Assembly: GCA_963801045.1 (NCBI GenBank)
Contig: CAWDDC010000004.1
Coordinates: forward strand, 186,001 to 250,000
Direction: 5' to 3'
Origin: JACCWP01 sp963801045
GTDB lineage: Bacteria > Actinomycetota > Actinomycetes > Propionibacteriales > Nocardioidaceae
Length of the DNA stretch: 64,000 nucleotides
Positions 56,603 through 64,000 of this stretch are shown here, one piece after another. Under the pieces are notes generated by a model that was not told the origin of the DNA, did not search any database, and worked only from the letters and a program-made list of their open reading frames with translations. Every line of letters starts with the position of its first letter. The first letter of the stretch is position 1. Position numbers and translations under genes: made by a program.

Positions 56603-56617
56603 CCAAAACAGGGTAAA
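56603..56617 (-). promoter_or_regulatory. BldD-like box upstream of the bldN-like gene
   Basis: Minus strand TTTACCCTGTTTTGG. The BldD consensus is roughly nTnACnC(A/T)GnGTnAn; the left half fits fully, the right half has two mismatches. It lies 37-51 bases before the start codon. bldN is a known BldD target in Streptomyces. Confidence 0.3.
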
Positions 56618-56684
56618 GGTGAACAAGAGGAGGGGCTAGTCGCGGGCGATCGGAGTGGCACGTTCGGCCCCCGAGGTGCGTCCG

Positions 56685-57576
56685 TCAGGACATCCGCCGC
56701 CGGGCGGAGGCCCCGGCCGCTGCCCCTCCGACGACCGCCCCGGTCGCCGCCGCGGCCAGCGCGCCCCACCGGGCCGCCTTGCGGCCGGTGCGGTAGTCGT
56801 AGATCCGCCAGCCGGCCGCGCGGGCGTGCTCGCGCAGCCGGCCGTCCGGGTTGACCGCGCACGGGTCGCCGACCAGCCGCAGCAGCGGCAGGTCGTTGGA
56901 GGAGTCGGAGTACGCCGCGCAGCGGTGCAGCACGAGGTCCTCCCGCTCGGCCAGCGCGAGCACCGCCTCCGCCTTGGCGGGCCCGTGCAGCAGCTCGCCC
57001 ACCAGCCGCCCGGTGTAGACCCCGTCGACCTGTTCCGAGACCGTGCCCAGGGCGCCGGTGAGCCCGAGCCGGGACGCGATGATGCGGGCGATCTCGATGG
57101 GGGCTGCCGTGACCAGCCAGACCCGCTGACCGCGGTCGAGGTGGCGCTGGGCGAGCGCCCGGGTGCCGGGCCAGATCCGGTGCGACATCGCCTCGTCGAA
57201 GATCTCCTCGCCGAGCGACTCCAGCTCGCTGACCGCGTGTCCCTCGATGAAGCCGAGCATCGACGAACGCGCGCTCTCCACGTGGTCGGGGTCCTCGACC
57301 CCCACGACGCGGAACCGGGTCTGCTGCCAGGCGGCCGTCGAGGATGTCGCGGGTGGTGAAGAACTTCCGCCGGTGCAGTCCCCGGGCCAGGTGGTAGATG
57401 GAGGCGCCGCGCACGATCGTGTTGTCGACGTCGAAGAACGCCGCAGCGGTCGGGTCGGCCGGCACGGCCAGCGCCTGCTCGACCTCGGCGGCGGCGGCCG
57501 CCGCCTCGCCGGCCAGCAGCGAGCGCACCCGCAGGTCGGTGACCCGCGGCGGCTGGGTTCCCGTCCGGCCAGGCAC
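56685..57576 (-). CDS. HAD-IB family phosphatase (frameshifted)
   Basis: SerB-like HAD hydrolase (subfamily IB). Nucleophile motif FFDVDNTIVRGASIYHLA, motif II VWLVTAAPIEI, motif III Lys near GPAKAEAVLAL and motif IV AYSDSSNDLPLLRLVG with the metal Asp. One inserted G near 57330 joins ILD to AAWQQTRFRVVGVEDPD. The C-terminus has a possible membrane-associating Ala/Gly stretch (LAAAATGAVVGGAAAGA). GTG 57576 is preferred. It lies upstream of bldN on the same strand, with 118 bases between; Streptomyces has a HAD phosphatase in the same spot. Substrate unknown. Confidence 0.88.
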
Positions 57577-57643
57577 GCCCGCAGCGTAGGGCACCGCTCC
57601 GGCGGCCGGACGGGGCCGACCGGCGCTGTGGAAGACTGAACCG

Positions 57644-59279
57644 GTGAGCAAGGAGGCCGGCTCCCGAGGCGCGGTCAACGTCTCCGACCTGCTCCGGGAC
57701 CGCGCCCGCGGCGATGCCGCCGACCGGGTCGCGCTGGTGGACAGCGCCGACGGCGACACCCGGACCTGGCGTCGAGCTCGACGCCGAGGTCGACGGGCTC
57801 GCCCGCGGGCTGTCGTCGCTCGGTCTGGTCGCCGGCCAGCGGGTCGCGTTCGCGCTGTCCAACGCGACACCGTTCGTGTCCACGTACCTGGCAGTGCTGC
57901 GCGCCGGGCTGGTCGCGGTGCCGATGAACCCCCGTTCGGCGACCGGCGAGCTGGTACGGATGGTCGCCGACTCCGGCGCCCGGGTCGTGGTCGCCGACGC
58001 CGCGACGGTCGGGTCCGTACGCACCGCCGTCGCGGGCGTGCAGGACGCGCTGGAGGGCGCCGACGACGAGCTGCGCGCACGCAACCCGGTGCCCACCCTC
58101 GTCGTGCACGGGGCCGAGGTGCACGACGGGGAGATCGACTGGCGCGACCTCGCCCGGCGCGGGCACAGCCAGGTGGTGAGCCCGCCCGACCGGGAGCGGC
58201 TGGCGGTGCTGCTCTACACCTCCGGCACCAGCGGGCGCCCGCGCGGCGTCATGCTCAGCCACCGGGCCCTGCTGGCCAACGTCGAGCAGGTCGCGGCGCT
58301 GGATCCGCCGGTCATGACGGCCGACGACGTGGTGCTCGGGCTGCTGCCGCTGTTCCACGTCTACGGGCTGAACGCGATCCTCGGGCAGGTGCTCAGCACC
58401 GGCGCACGGCTGGTGCTCGTCGAGCACTTCGACGCCGAGCAGACGCTGCAGGCGGTGGCCGACCACGGGGTGACCAACCTGCCGGTGGCCCCGCCGGTGA
58501 TCGCGGCGTGGGCCGGCCGGGCCGACCTGCCGGAGCGATTCGCCAGCGTGCGGCTGCTGGTCTGCGGCGCCGCCCCGCTCGACCCCGACCTCGCCGCGCT
58601 GGTCTCCGGCGCGACCGGCGTCCAGGTGGAGCAGGGCTACGGCCTGACCGAGACCGCGCCCGTGGTGTCGTCGACCATGGCTTCGGGGGCCCGCGCGGCC
58701 GGTGCGGAGCCCGACCCGGACGGCGTCGGCGGCCCGCTGCCCGGCATCGAGGTCCGCGTCGTCGATCCCGGCGGTGACCCGGTCAGCGACGGCGACCCGG
58801 GTGAGATCCGGGTACGTGGCGACAACCTGTTCTCCGGCTACTGGCCCGACGGTGCCGATGGCCCCGATCCGGACGGGTGGTGGTCGACGGGCGACCTGGC
58901 CGTCCGCGACCCGTACGGCGATCTGCTGCTCGTCGACCGGCTGCGCGAGCTGGTGATCGTCTCCGGGTTCAACGTCTACCCGACCGAGATCGAGACCGTG
59001 GTGTCCGAGCTGGACGAGGTGGGCGAGGCCGCGGTCATCGGGGTGCCCGACGAGCAGACCGGCGAGACGGTCGTCGCCTATGTCGTCGCGGCGGGCGACA
59101 GCCTGCGGGACGCGGAGCTCGTCGAGCGGGTGCGGAGCCACTGCGAGGCCCGGCTGGCGCGGTTCAAGCAGCCCAGCCGGGTGGTCGTGGTGGCCGGGCT
59201 GCCGCACTCGGCCACCGGCAAGGTCGCCAAGGGCCGGCTCCGGGCGCAGGCCCGGCGGGACGCGCTGGGCCTGGCGTGA
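57644..59279 (+). CDS. Acyl-CoA synthetase / AMP-dependent ligase (frameshifted near 5' end)
   Basis: Adenylate-forming enzyme activating a carboxylic acid as acyl-AMP then CoA thioester. Motifs: P-loop LLYTSGTSGRPRGVMLSH, GLLPLFHVYGLNA, EQGYGLTETAPVV, GWWSTGDLAV with the ATP-ribose Asp, RLRELVIVSGFNVYPTEIE (hinge), and the C-terminal catalytic Lys in SATGKVAKGRL. One inserted C near 57772 (TGG-C-GTC). About 545 residues. GTG 57644. Divergent from the HAD gene; glutaredoxin follows with a 4-base overlap. Probably a medium- or long-chain fatty acid ligase, but specificity is not readable. Confidence 0.92.
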
Positions 59280-59542
59280 GCGTCCCGCACGCCCACGACG
59301 CCCGGGTCGTCCTCTACTCCCGCGCCGGGTGCCACCTGTGCGCGCAGGCGCGGGAGGTGGTCGCGGCGGAGTGTGCCGTGGCCGGCGCCGACTGGGTCGA
59401 GGTCGACATCGACGCCTCGGGCGACGGCAGTCTGCGTGAGCTGTTCACCGAGCAGGTGCCGGTGACGTTCGTCGACGGCGCCCAGCACGACTTCTGGCGG
59501 GTCGACCCGCAGCGGCTCCGCCGGGCGCTCGCCGCCGGCTGA
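59276..59542 (+). CDS. Glutaredoxin-family protein
   Basis: 88-residue thioredoxin-fold protein with the redox motif CHLC in LYSRAGCHLCAQAREVV, then VEVDIDASGDGSLRELF and the cis-Pro EQVPVTFVDG. Matches the DUF836/glutaredoxin group found next to rex-hemA in actinobacteria. GTG 59276 overlaps the synthetase stop. Intact. A role in thiol redox control alongside Rex is suggested by position only. Confidence 0.9.
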   Translation: MSVPHAHDARVVLYSRAGCHLCAQAREVVAAECAVAGADWVEVDIDASGDGSLRELFTEQVPVTFVDGAQHDFWRVDPQRLRRALAAG

Positions 59543-59593
59543 CCCGGCTGGTGGTGACCTGGCTCACGACCCCCTGTCCGGGGGCTGGCGGAT

Positions 59594-59623
59594 TTTGTTC
59601 TCCCGTTCACAAACTCCTACAGT
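59594..59623 (+). promoter_or_regulatory. rex promoter with Rex operator
   Basis: TTTGTTCTCCCGTTCACAAA (59594-59613) carries one perfect Rex half-site (GTTCACAA) and a degenerate left half (TTTGTTC). TTGTTC (59595-59600) and TACAGT (59618-59623), 17 bases apart, form a -35/-10 pair, so Rex bound here would block polymerase: autoregulation, as in Streptomyces. Confidence 0.6.
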
Positions 59624-59676
59624 GAGATCGCCCGTTTCACGCCAGCACCCTCCCGGCAAGGACTCTGCGAGCACCC

Positions 59677-60435
59677 GTGAACCCCGTTCCCGACCAGCGC
59701 CCGGCCGCCGCGAACCCCGCGACGTCCGGGTCGGCCGACGACCGCGGACGCGGCATCCCCGAGGCCACCGTCGCCCGGCTGCCGATCTACCTCCGGGCGC
59801 TGACCATGCTCACCGAGCGGGGTGTGGCCACCGCGTCCAGCGAGGAGCTGGCGGTCGCCGCCGGGGTCAACTCCGCGAAGCTGCGCAAGGACCTGAGCTA
59901 CCTCGGGTCCTACGGCACCCGCGGCGTCGGCTACGACGTGGAGTACCTCCGCTACCAGATCGCCCGCGAGATCGGGCTCACCCAGGACTGGCCGGTCGTC
60001 ATCGTCGGGCTCGGCAACCTGGGCCAGGCGCTGGCCAACTACGCAGGCTTCGGCACCCGCGGCTTCCGGGTCGCCGCGCTGCTCGACAACGACGTCGCCC
60101 GGGTGGGCGAGGCCTACGGCGGCGTCGGAGTGCAGCACATCGACGACCTCGACGACCTCGTCACCGAGCACGGCATCTCGATCGCCGTCGTGACCACCCC
60201 GGCCGCGGTGGCCCAGCAGGTCGCCGACCGGCTGGTCCGCGCCGGGGTCACCAGCATCCTCAACTTCGCCCCCACCGTGATCTCCGTGCCCGAGGGTGTC
60301 GACGTACGCAAGGTCGACCTGTCGATCGAGCTGCAGATCCTCGCCTACCACGAGCAGCGCAAGTCGATGGCCGGCTCCATCGGCGACCCGATCGAGCTCG
60401 GTGACGTCGTGGCGAGGGTGGTGGGGTCACCGTGA
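59677..60435 (+). CDS. rex: Redox-sensing transcriptional repressor Rex
   Basis: NADH/NAD+-sensing dimeric repressor of respiratory genes. N-terminal winged helix (RLPIYLRALTMLTERGVA, SAKLRKDLSYLGSYGTRGVG) and a Rossmann domain (VIVGLGNLGQALANYAGF; AALLDNDVARVGE). C-terminal QILAYHEQRKSMAG is the domain-swapped helix. Intact at 252 residues, GTG 59677. Overlaps hemA (GTGA), so haem synthesis and Rex are produced together; in Streptomyces rex-hemACD is one operon regulated by Rex. Confidence 0.96.
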   Translation: MNPVPDQRPAAANPATSGSADDRGRGIPEATVARLPIYLRALTMLTERGVATASSEELAVAAGVNSAKLRKDLSYLGSYGTRGVGYDVEYLRYQIAREIGLTQDWPVVIVGLGNLGQALANYAGFGTRGFRVAALLDNDVARVGEAYGGVGVQHIDDLDDLVTEHGISIAVVTTPAAVAQQVADRLVRAGVTSILNFAPTVISVPEGVDVRKVDLSIELQILAYHEQRKSMAGSIGDPIELGDVVARVVGSP

Positions 60436-61781
60436 GCATCCTGTGCGTGGGTGTCTCCCACCAGAGCGCCCCGGTCGCCGTGCTGGAGCGGCTCGCGCTC
60501 GACGCCGACGGCGCGGCCAAGCTGGCGCACGCCGTCGCCGAGACCGAGCACGTCACCGAGGCGGCGGTGGTGTCGACCTGCAACCGGGTCGAGGTCTACG
60601 CCGAGGTGGACCGCTTCCACGGCAGCGTCGAGGACGTCTCGGCCCTGTTCTGCGACCTCGCCGAGACCGACCGCGACGTGACCGTCTCGCACCTGTACGT
60701 CCACTACGACGAGGGCGCGCTCGCGCACCTGTTCACGGTCGCCTCCGGACTCGACTCGATGGTGGTGGGCGAGAGCCAGATCCTCGGCCAGATCCGCAAG
60801 GCACTCACCAGGGGCCAGGACGACGCGACCGTCGGCCCGGCGCTCAACGCCGCCTTCCAGCAGGCCCTGCGGGTGGGCAAGCGCGGCCACGCCGAGACCG
60901 GCATCGACCGGGCCGGCCCGTCCATCGTCTCCGCGGCCCTCGACCGGGTCGCCGCACAGGGCCTCGACCTCGCCGGTGCCCGCGCACTCGTCGTCGGGGC
61001 CGGTGCGATGGCCGGACTGTCGGTGGCGCACCTCGACCGCCGCGGCGCCAGCAGCATCACGGTGCTCAACCGCACCCCCGACCGCGCGGCCCGGCTGGCC
61101 GCCCCGGTCGGCGGCCGCTCGGGCGGCCTGGACGCCCTGCCCACCGAGGTGGCCGCCGCCGACCTGGTGATCTGCTGCACCGGCGCCACCGGCGTCGTGG
61201 TCGGGGTCGACGACGTCGCTCCCGCGCTGCAGGGCCGCGACGCCTCGCGTCCGCTGGCCGTCGTCGACCTCGCGCTGCCGCACGACCTCGACCCCGTCCT
61301 CGCCGCCGACCCGCGGGTGCACTACACCGGTCTGGCGGCCCTGGCCGACGACCTGGCCCAGGGCGAGACGTCCGTGCAGATCGGGCACGACATCGATCAG
61401 GTACGCCGCATCGTCGCCGAGGAGGTCGCGGCGTTCGTGGGCGCCCGGAGGGCCGCCAAGGCCACCCCGACGGTCGTCGCCCTGCGTTCGATGGCCACCG
61501 ACGTGGTGGAGTCCGAGCTGGCCCGGCTGTGGGCCCGGCTCCCGTCGGCCGACCCGGCCGTGCGCGACGAGCTCGAGCTGGCGATGCGCCGGGTGGCCGG
61601 CAAGCTGCTGCACGCCCCCACGACCCGGATCAAGGAGCTCACCGGACAGCCCGCCGGCATGTCCTACGCCGAGGTGCTGGCCGAGCTGTTCTCGCTCCCG
61701 TCGGGCACCGCCGACGCGGTGACCCGCCCCGACGTGGAGCAGCCGGACCTGCCCGACGAGCCGCCGGCGGTGACGCCGTGA
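60432..61781 (+). CDS. hemA: Glutamyl-tRNA reductase
   Basis: First committed step of C5-pathway tetrapyrrole synthesis: Glu-tRNA to glutamate-1-semialdehyde with NADPH. Catalytic Cys in VVSTCNRVEVYAEV; GLDSMVVGESQILGQIRKAL; NADPH site VVGAGAMAGLSVAHLDRRG; C-terminal dimer helix PTTRIKELTGQP. Intact at 449 residues. Starts at GTG 60432 overlapping rex, ends overlapping hemC. Confidence 0.97.
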   Translation: MSILCVGVSHQSAPVAVLERLALDADGAAKLAHAVAETEHVTEAAVVSTCNRVEVYAEVDRFHGSVEDVSALFCDLAETDRDVTVSHLYVHYDEGALAHLFTVASGLDSMVVGESQILGQIRKALTRGQDDATVGPALNAAFQQALRVGKRGHAETGIDRAGPSIVSAALDRVAAQGLDLAGARALVVGAGAMAGLSVAHLDRRGASSITVLNRTPDRAARLAAPVGGRSGGLDALPTEVAAADLVICCTGATGVVVGVDDVAPALQGRDASRPLAVVDLALPHDLDPVLAADPRVHYTGLAALADDLAQGETSVQIGHDIDQVRRIVAEEVAAFVGARRAAKATPTVVALRSMATDVVESELARLWARLPSADPAVRDELELAMRRVAGKLLHAPTTRIKELTGQPAGMSYAEVLAELFSLPSGTADAVTRPDVEQPDLPDEPPAVTP

Positions 61782-62763
61782 GCGCCGTGACCCCGCCTCG
61801 CACCGAGCGCGACACCCTGCGCCTCGGCACCCGGGCCAGCACGCTGGCCCACGCCCAGAGCCGCATCGTCGCCGACCGGCTGACCGCCGTGACCGGCACC
61901 GCCGTCGAGCTGGTCGACGTGTCGACGCGCGGCGACGTCGACCACGCCCCGCTGGCCACCATCGGGGGCGCCGGGGTGTTCGTCTCCGCCGTGCGCGACG
62001 CGCTGCTGGCGGGCGAGGTGGACGTGGCGGTGCACTCGCTCAAGGACCTGCCGACCGATCCCGCCGACGGGCATCACCCTCGCCGCCGTCCCCGTCCGCG
62101 AGGACCCGCGCGACGTGGTGATCGCCCGCGACGGGCTGACCCTCGGTGAGCTGCCCGCAGGTGCGACCGTGGGCACCGGCTCGCCGCGGCGGGCCGCACA
62201 GCTGCTCGCCCTCGGGCTCGGCTTCGACGTCGTCGACCTGCGCGGCAACGTCGACACCCGGCTACGGCGGGTGCACGAGGGCGACCTCGACGCCGTCGTG
62301 CTCGCGCGTGCCGGGCTGGCCCGGCTCGACCGGCTGGACGAGGTCACCGAGGTGCTCGACCCGCTGCAGATGCTTCCCGGCCCCCGGTCAGGGCGCGCTC
62401 GCGGTGGAGTGCCGCGCCGACGACCCGGTCGCCGCCGTCGTACGCGACGCGCTCGACGACGAGCCCGCACGGGCCACCGTGACGGCCGAACGCGCGTTCC
62501 TCGCTGCGGTCGAGGCCGGCTGCTCGGCACCGGTCGGCGCGCTGGCGGAGCTCGCCTGGACCGCCGGCGAGGGCGACGAGTGGGTCCCCGAGGAGCTGTG
62601 GCTGCGCGCCGTCGTGGTGGCGCCGACCGGCGCCCCGCTGCTGCGGCTGTCGGCCACCGGCCTGCCCACCGAACCGCAGGCGGTCGGCCAGAAGCTGGCC
62701 GCCGAGATGCTCGAGCGTGGGGCGGCCGAGCTCATCGGCGCGGCCCGGGGGGAGCCCGCATGA
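61778..62763 (+). CDS. hemC: Hydroxymethylbilane synthase (frameshifted)
   Basis: Joins four porphobilinogens into hydroxymethylbilane. Seen: LRLGTRASTLAHAQSRIVAD, STRGDVDHAPLATIGGAGVF, DVAVHSLKDLPTDPADGITLAAV (after correction), GTGSPRRAAQLLAL, DLRGNVDTRLRRVHEG and AFLAAVEAGCSAPVGALA with the dipyrromethane-binding Cys. Insertions near 62070 and 62383. Joined length about 327 residues. Overlaps hemA and the following gene at both ends. Confidence 0.95.
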
Positions 62764-64000
62764 CCCCACCAGCCAAGACGTCCACCCGTACGAAGAAGAC
62801 CAGCACCACCACCCGTCCGACCCCGACGAAGAAGGACGCCGTGACAAGCACCGCCTCCACCCGCACCGCCAGCTCGACCGCACGCTCGGCCAAGGTCGCC
62901 AAGCGGCCCGGGCAGGTCAGCTTCGTGGGCACCGGCCCCGGTGACCCCGGCCTGTTGACCGTCCGTGCGGTCGAGCTGATCCGCTCGGCCGACATCGTCG
63001 TGACCGAGGTCCCGGAGCACGCCGCGCTCGTCGCGTCGCTGCGCCCCGACCTCGACGAGGCGGTGCTCGTCGACGGTGCCGTCGCCGACGGCGGCGCGCC
63101 GCTCACGCTGGCGGCCCGCGGGCGGCTCGTCGTCAAGCAGGCCCGCGGCGGCGCGTCCGTCGTGCGGCTGCTGGCCGGCGACCCGTTCGTGCACGGCTCC
63201 GCACCCGAGGAGGCGCAGGCCTGCGTCAAGGCGGGCGTCGGTGTCGAGGTCGTCCCCGGCGTGCCCGAGGCGGTGGCGGTGCCTGCGTACGCGGGCGTCC
63301 CGGTCACCTCGAAGGGCACCGACCAGCTCAGCGTGGTCCGTGCGGGCGGCCGGTCCGTCGACTGGTCGGCCCACGGCGGCTCCGGCACCCTCGTGCTGCT
63401 GGCCGCGCTCGACGAGCTGCCGACCATCGCCCCGGCGCTGGTCGCTGCCGGCCGCGCCCCCGAGACGCCGGTCGCCGTGACCCGCGCGGGCACCACCACC
63501 GAGCAGACGACGCTGGTGTCGACGCTGGAGCGGGTCGTCGACGACGTCGCCGTCCGCCGGCGTCGAGGCGCCGGCCGTCGTCGTGGTCGGGTCGGTGGTC
63601 GACCTGCGCGACACCCTCAGCTGGTACGAGACCCGGCCGCTGTTCGGCTGGCGGGTCCTGGTGCCGCGTACCAAGGAGCAGGCCGGCGCCCTCACCGCCC
63701 GGCTGCGCACCTACGGCGCGGTGCCCGAGGAGGTCCCGACCATCTCGGTCGAGCCGCCCCGCAACCCGCAGCAGATGGACAAGGCCGTCCGCGGCCTCGT
63801 CGAGGGCCGCTACGAGTGGGTCGGCTTCACGTCGGTCAACGCCGTGCGCGCCGTGCGGGAGAAGTTCGAGGAGTACGGGCTCGACGCCCGCGCGTTCTCC
63901 GGCCTCAAGATCGCTGCCGTCGGCGAGACGACCGCGGCAGCGATCTCGACCTGGGGCATCAAGCCCGACCTGGTGCCGTCCGGCGAGCAGTCGGCGGCCG
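62760..64000 (+). CDS. Fused uroporphyrinogen-III methyltransferase/synthase (3' partial, frameshifted)
   Basis: Two-domain protein of the actinobacterial CobA-HemD type. A basic Thr/Lys-rich N-terminal extension of about 55 residues (MTPPAKTSTRTKKTSTTTRP), then a SUMT-like methylase domain (VSFVGTGPGDPGLLTVRAVE; RLLAGDPFVHGSAPEE; VVPGVPEAVAVPAYAGVP), then a HemD domain (FGWRVLVPRTKEQAGALTAR; WVGFTSVNAVRAVREKF; IAAVGETTAAAISTWG). An inserted C near 63556 shifts the frame between the domains. The window ends inside HemD. It would close uroporphyrinogen III and methylate it for corrin or sirohaem. The methylase half lacks the strict RLKGGDPF reading and may be weakened. Confidence 0.93.
   Translation, partial: MTPPAKTSTRTKKTSTTTRPTPTKKDAVTSTASTRTASSTARSAKVAKRPGQVSFVGTGPGDPGLLTVRAVELIRSADIVVTEVPEHAALVASLRPDLDEAVLVDGAVADGGAPLTLAARGRLVVKQARGGASVVRLLAGDPFVHGSAPEEAQACVKAGVGVEVVPGVPEAVAVPAYAGVPVTSKGTDQLSVVRAGGRSVDWSAHGGSGTLVLLAALDELPTIAPALVAAGRAPETPVAVTRAGTTTEQTTLVSTLERVVDDVAVRRRRGAGRRRGRVGGRPARHPQLVRDPAAVRLAGPGAAYQGAGRRPHRPAAHLRRGARGGPDHLGRAAPQPAADGQGRPRPRRGPLRVGRLHVGQRRARRAGEVRGVRARRPRVLRPQDRCRRRDDRGSDLDLGHQARPGAVRRAVGG

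Noticed and set aside
1..64000. tRNA, rRNA, CRISPR arrays, defence islands, biosynthetic gene clusters
   Set aside because: No tRNA-like cloverleaf, rRNA core, regular repeat-spacer array, cas, restriction or PKS/NRPS motif was noticed on either strand while reading; a tRNAscan or Infernal run would settle the RNA part.

Overview
High-GC actinobacterial chromosome, most likely Propionibacteriales / Nocardioidaceae-like. The grounds are very high GC, frequent GTG starts, Lsr2, ClpC, a DisA-RadA pair, a DUF2342 metalloprotease, and a BldN-type sigma factor next to the glutaredoxin-rex-hemA-hemC-hemD run, a gene order also known from Streptomyces. The genus cannot be fixed from the sequence alone. 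I see no tRNA, rRNA, CRISPR array, insertion sequence, prophage or plasmid gene; this is core chromosome.

Layout. 1-6.2 kb: sirtuin (cut by the window edge), MFS exporter, phosphoglucomutase, NlpC/P60 wall hydrolase, pyrophosphatase. 6.3-16.3 kb: dacB-type carboxypeptidase, DUF2342 protease, tilS, hpt, ftsH, then the folate set folE-folP-folB-folK with DUF3180. 16.3-20.1 kb: glycine betaine/choline-type ABC importer, with the ATPase divergent from two permeases and a binding lipoprotein. 20.3-24.6 kb: cstA-ybdD and two bacterial PH-domain membrane proteins. 24.8-32.1 kb: DUF2520 protein, panC, coaX, lysS, lsr2, clpC. 32.2-33.2 kb: SMR exporter facing a TetR regulator across a two-operator spacer. 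33.2-40.2 kb: mutY, a secreted unknown, disA, radA, methyltransferase, VOC protein, Cys-rich protein. 40.2-46.5 kb: large secreted alpha/beta hydrolase, Ppx/GppA, sugar isomerase, proline dehydrogenase, TetR. 46.6-51.4 kb: ABC-2 exporter, proC, trpS with an attenuator-like leader, AcuC-type deacetylase. 51.6-64 kb: small HTH protein, a 33-aa ribosomal-type peptide, epimerase, acyltransferase, RsbN-like/BldN-like pair, HAD phosphatase, acyl-CoA synthetase, glutaredoxin, rex, hemA, hemC and a cobA-hemD fusion cut by the window edge.

About half of the genes are broken by single-base indels, nearly all insertions, although every catalytic motif survives when the frames are joined. Essential genes such as tilS, panC, trpS and hemC are hit, so I read these as consensus errors of the assembly and not as pseudogenes or programmed frameshifts. 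Affected genes are annotated here as one locus each, with the approximate shift positions.

The most informative non-coding signals are a Trp-Trp leader peptide with nested hairpins before trpS, paired TetR operators between the SMR and TetR genes, a proline-gene leader with mutually exclusive hairpins, a Rex operator before rex, a ClgR-like palindrome before clpC, a BldD-like box before the bldN-like gene, and many TAnnnT -10 boxes 6-7 nt before start codons that imply leaderless mRNAs. No clearly undescribed multi-gene system was found.
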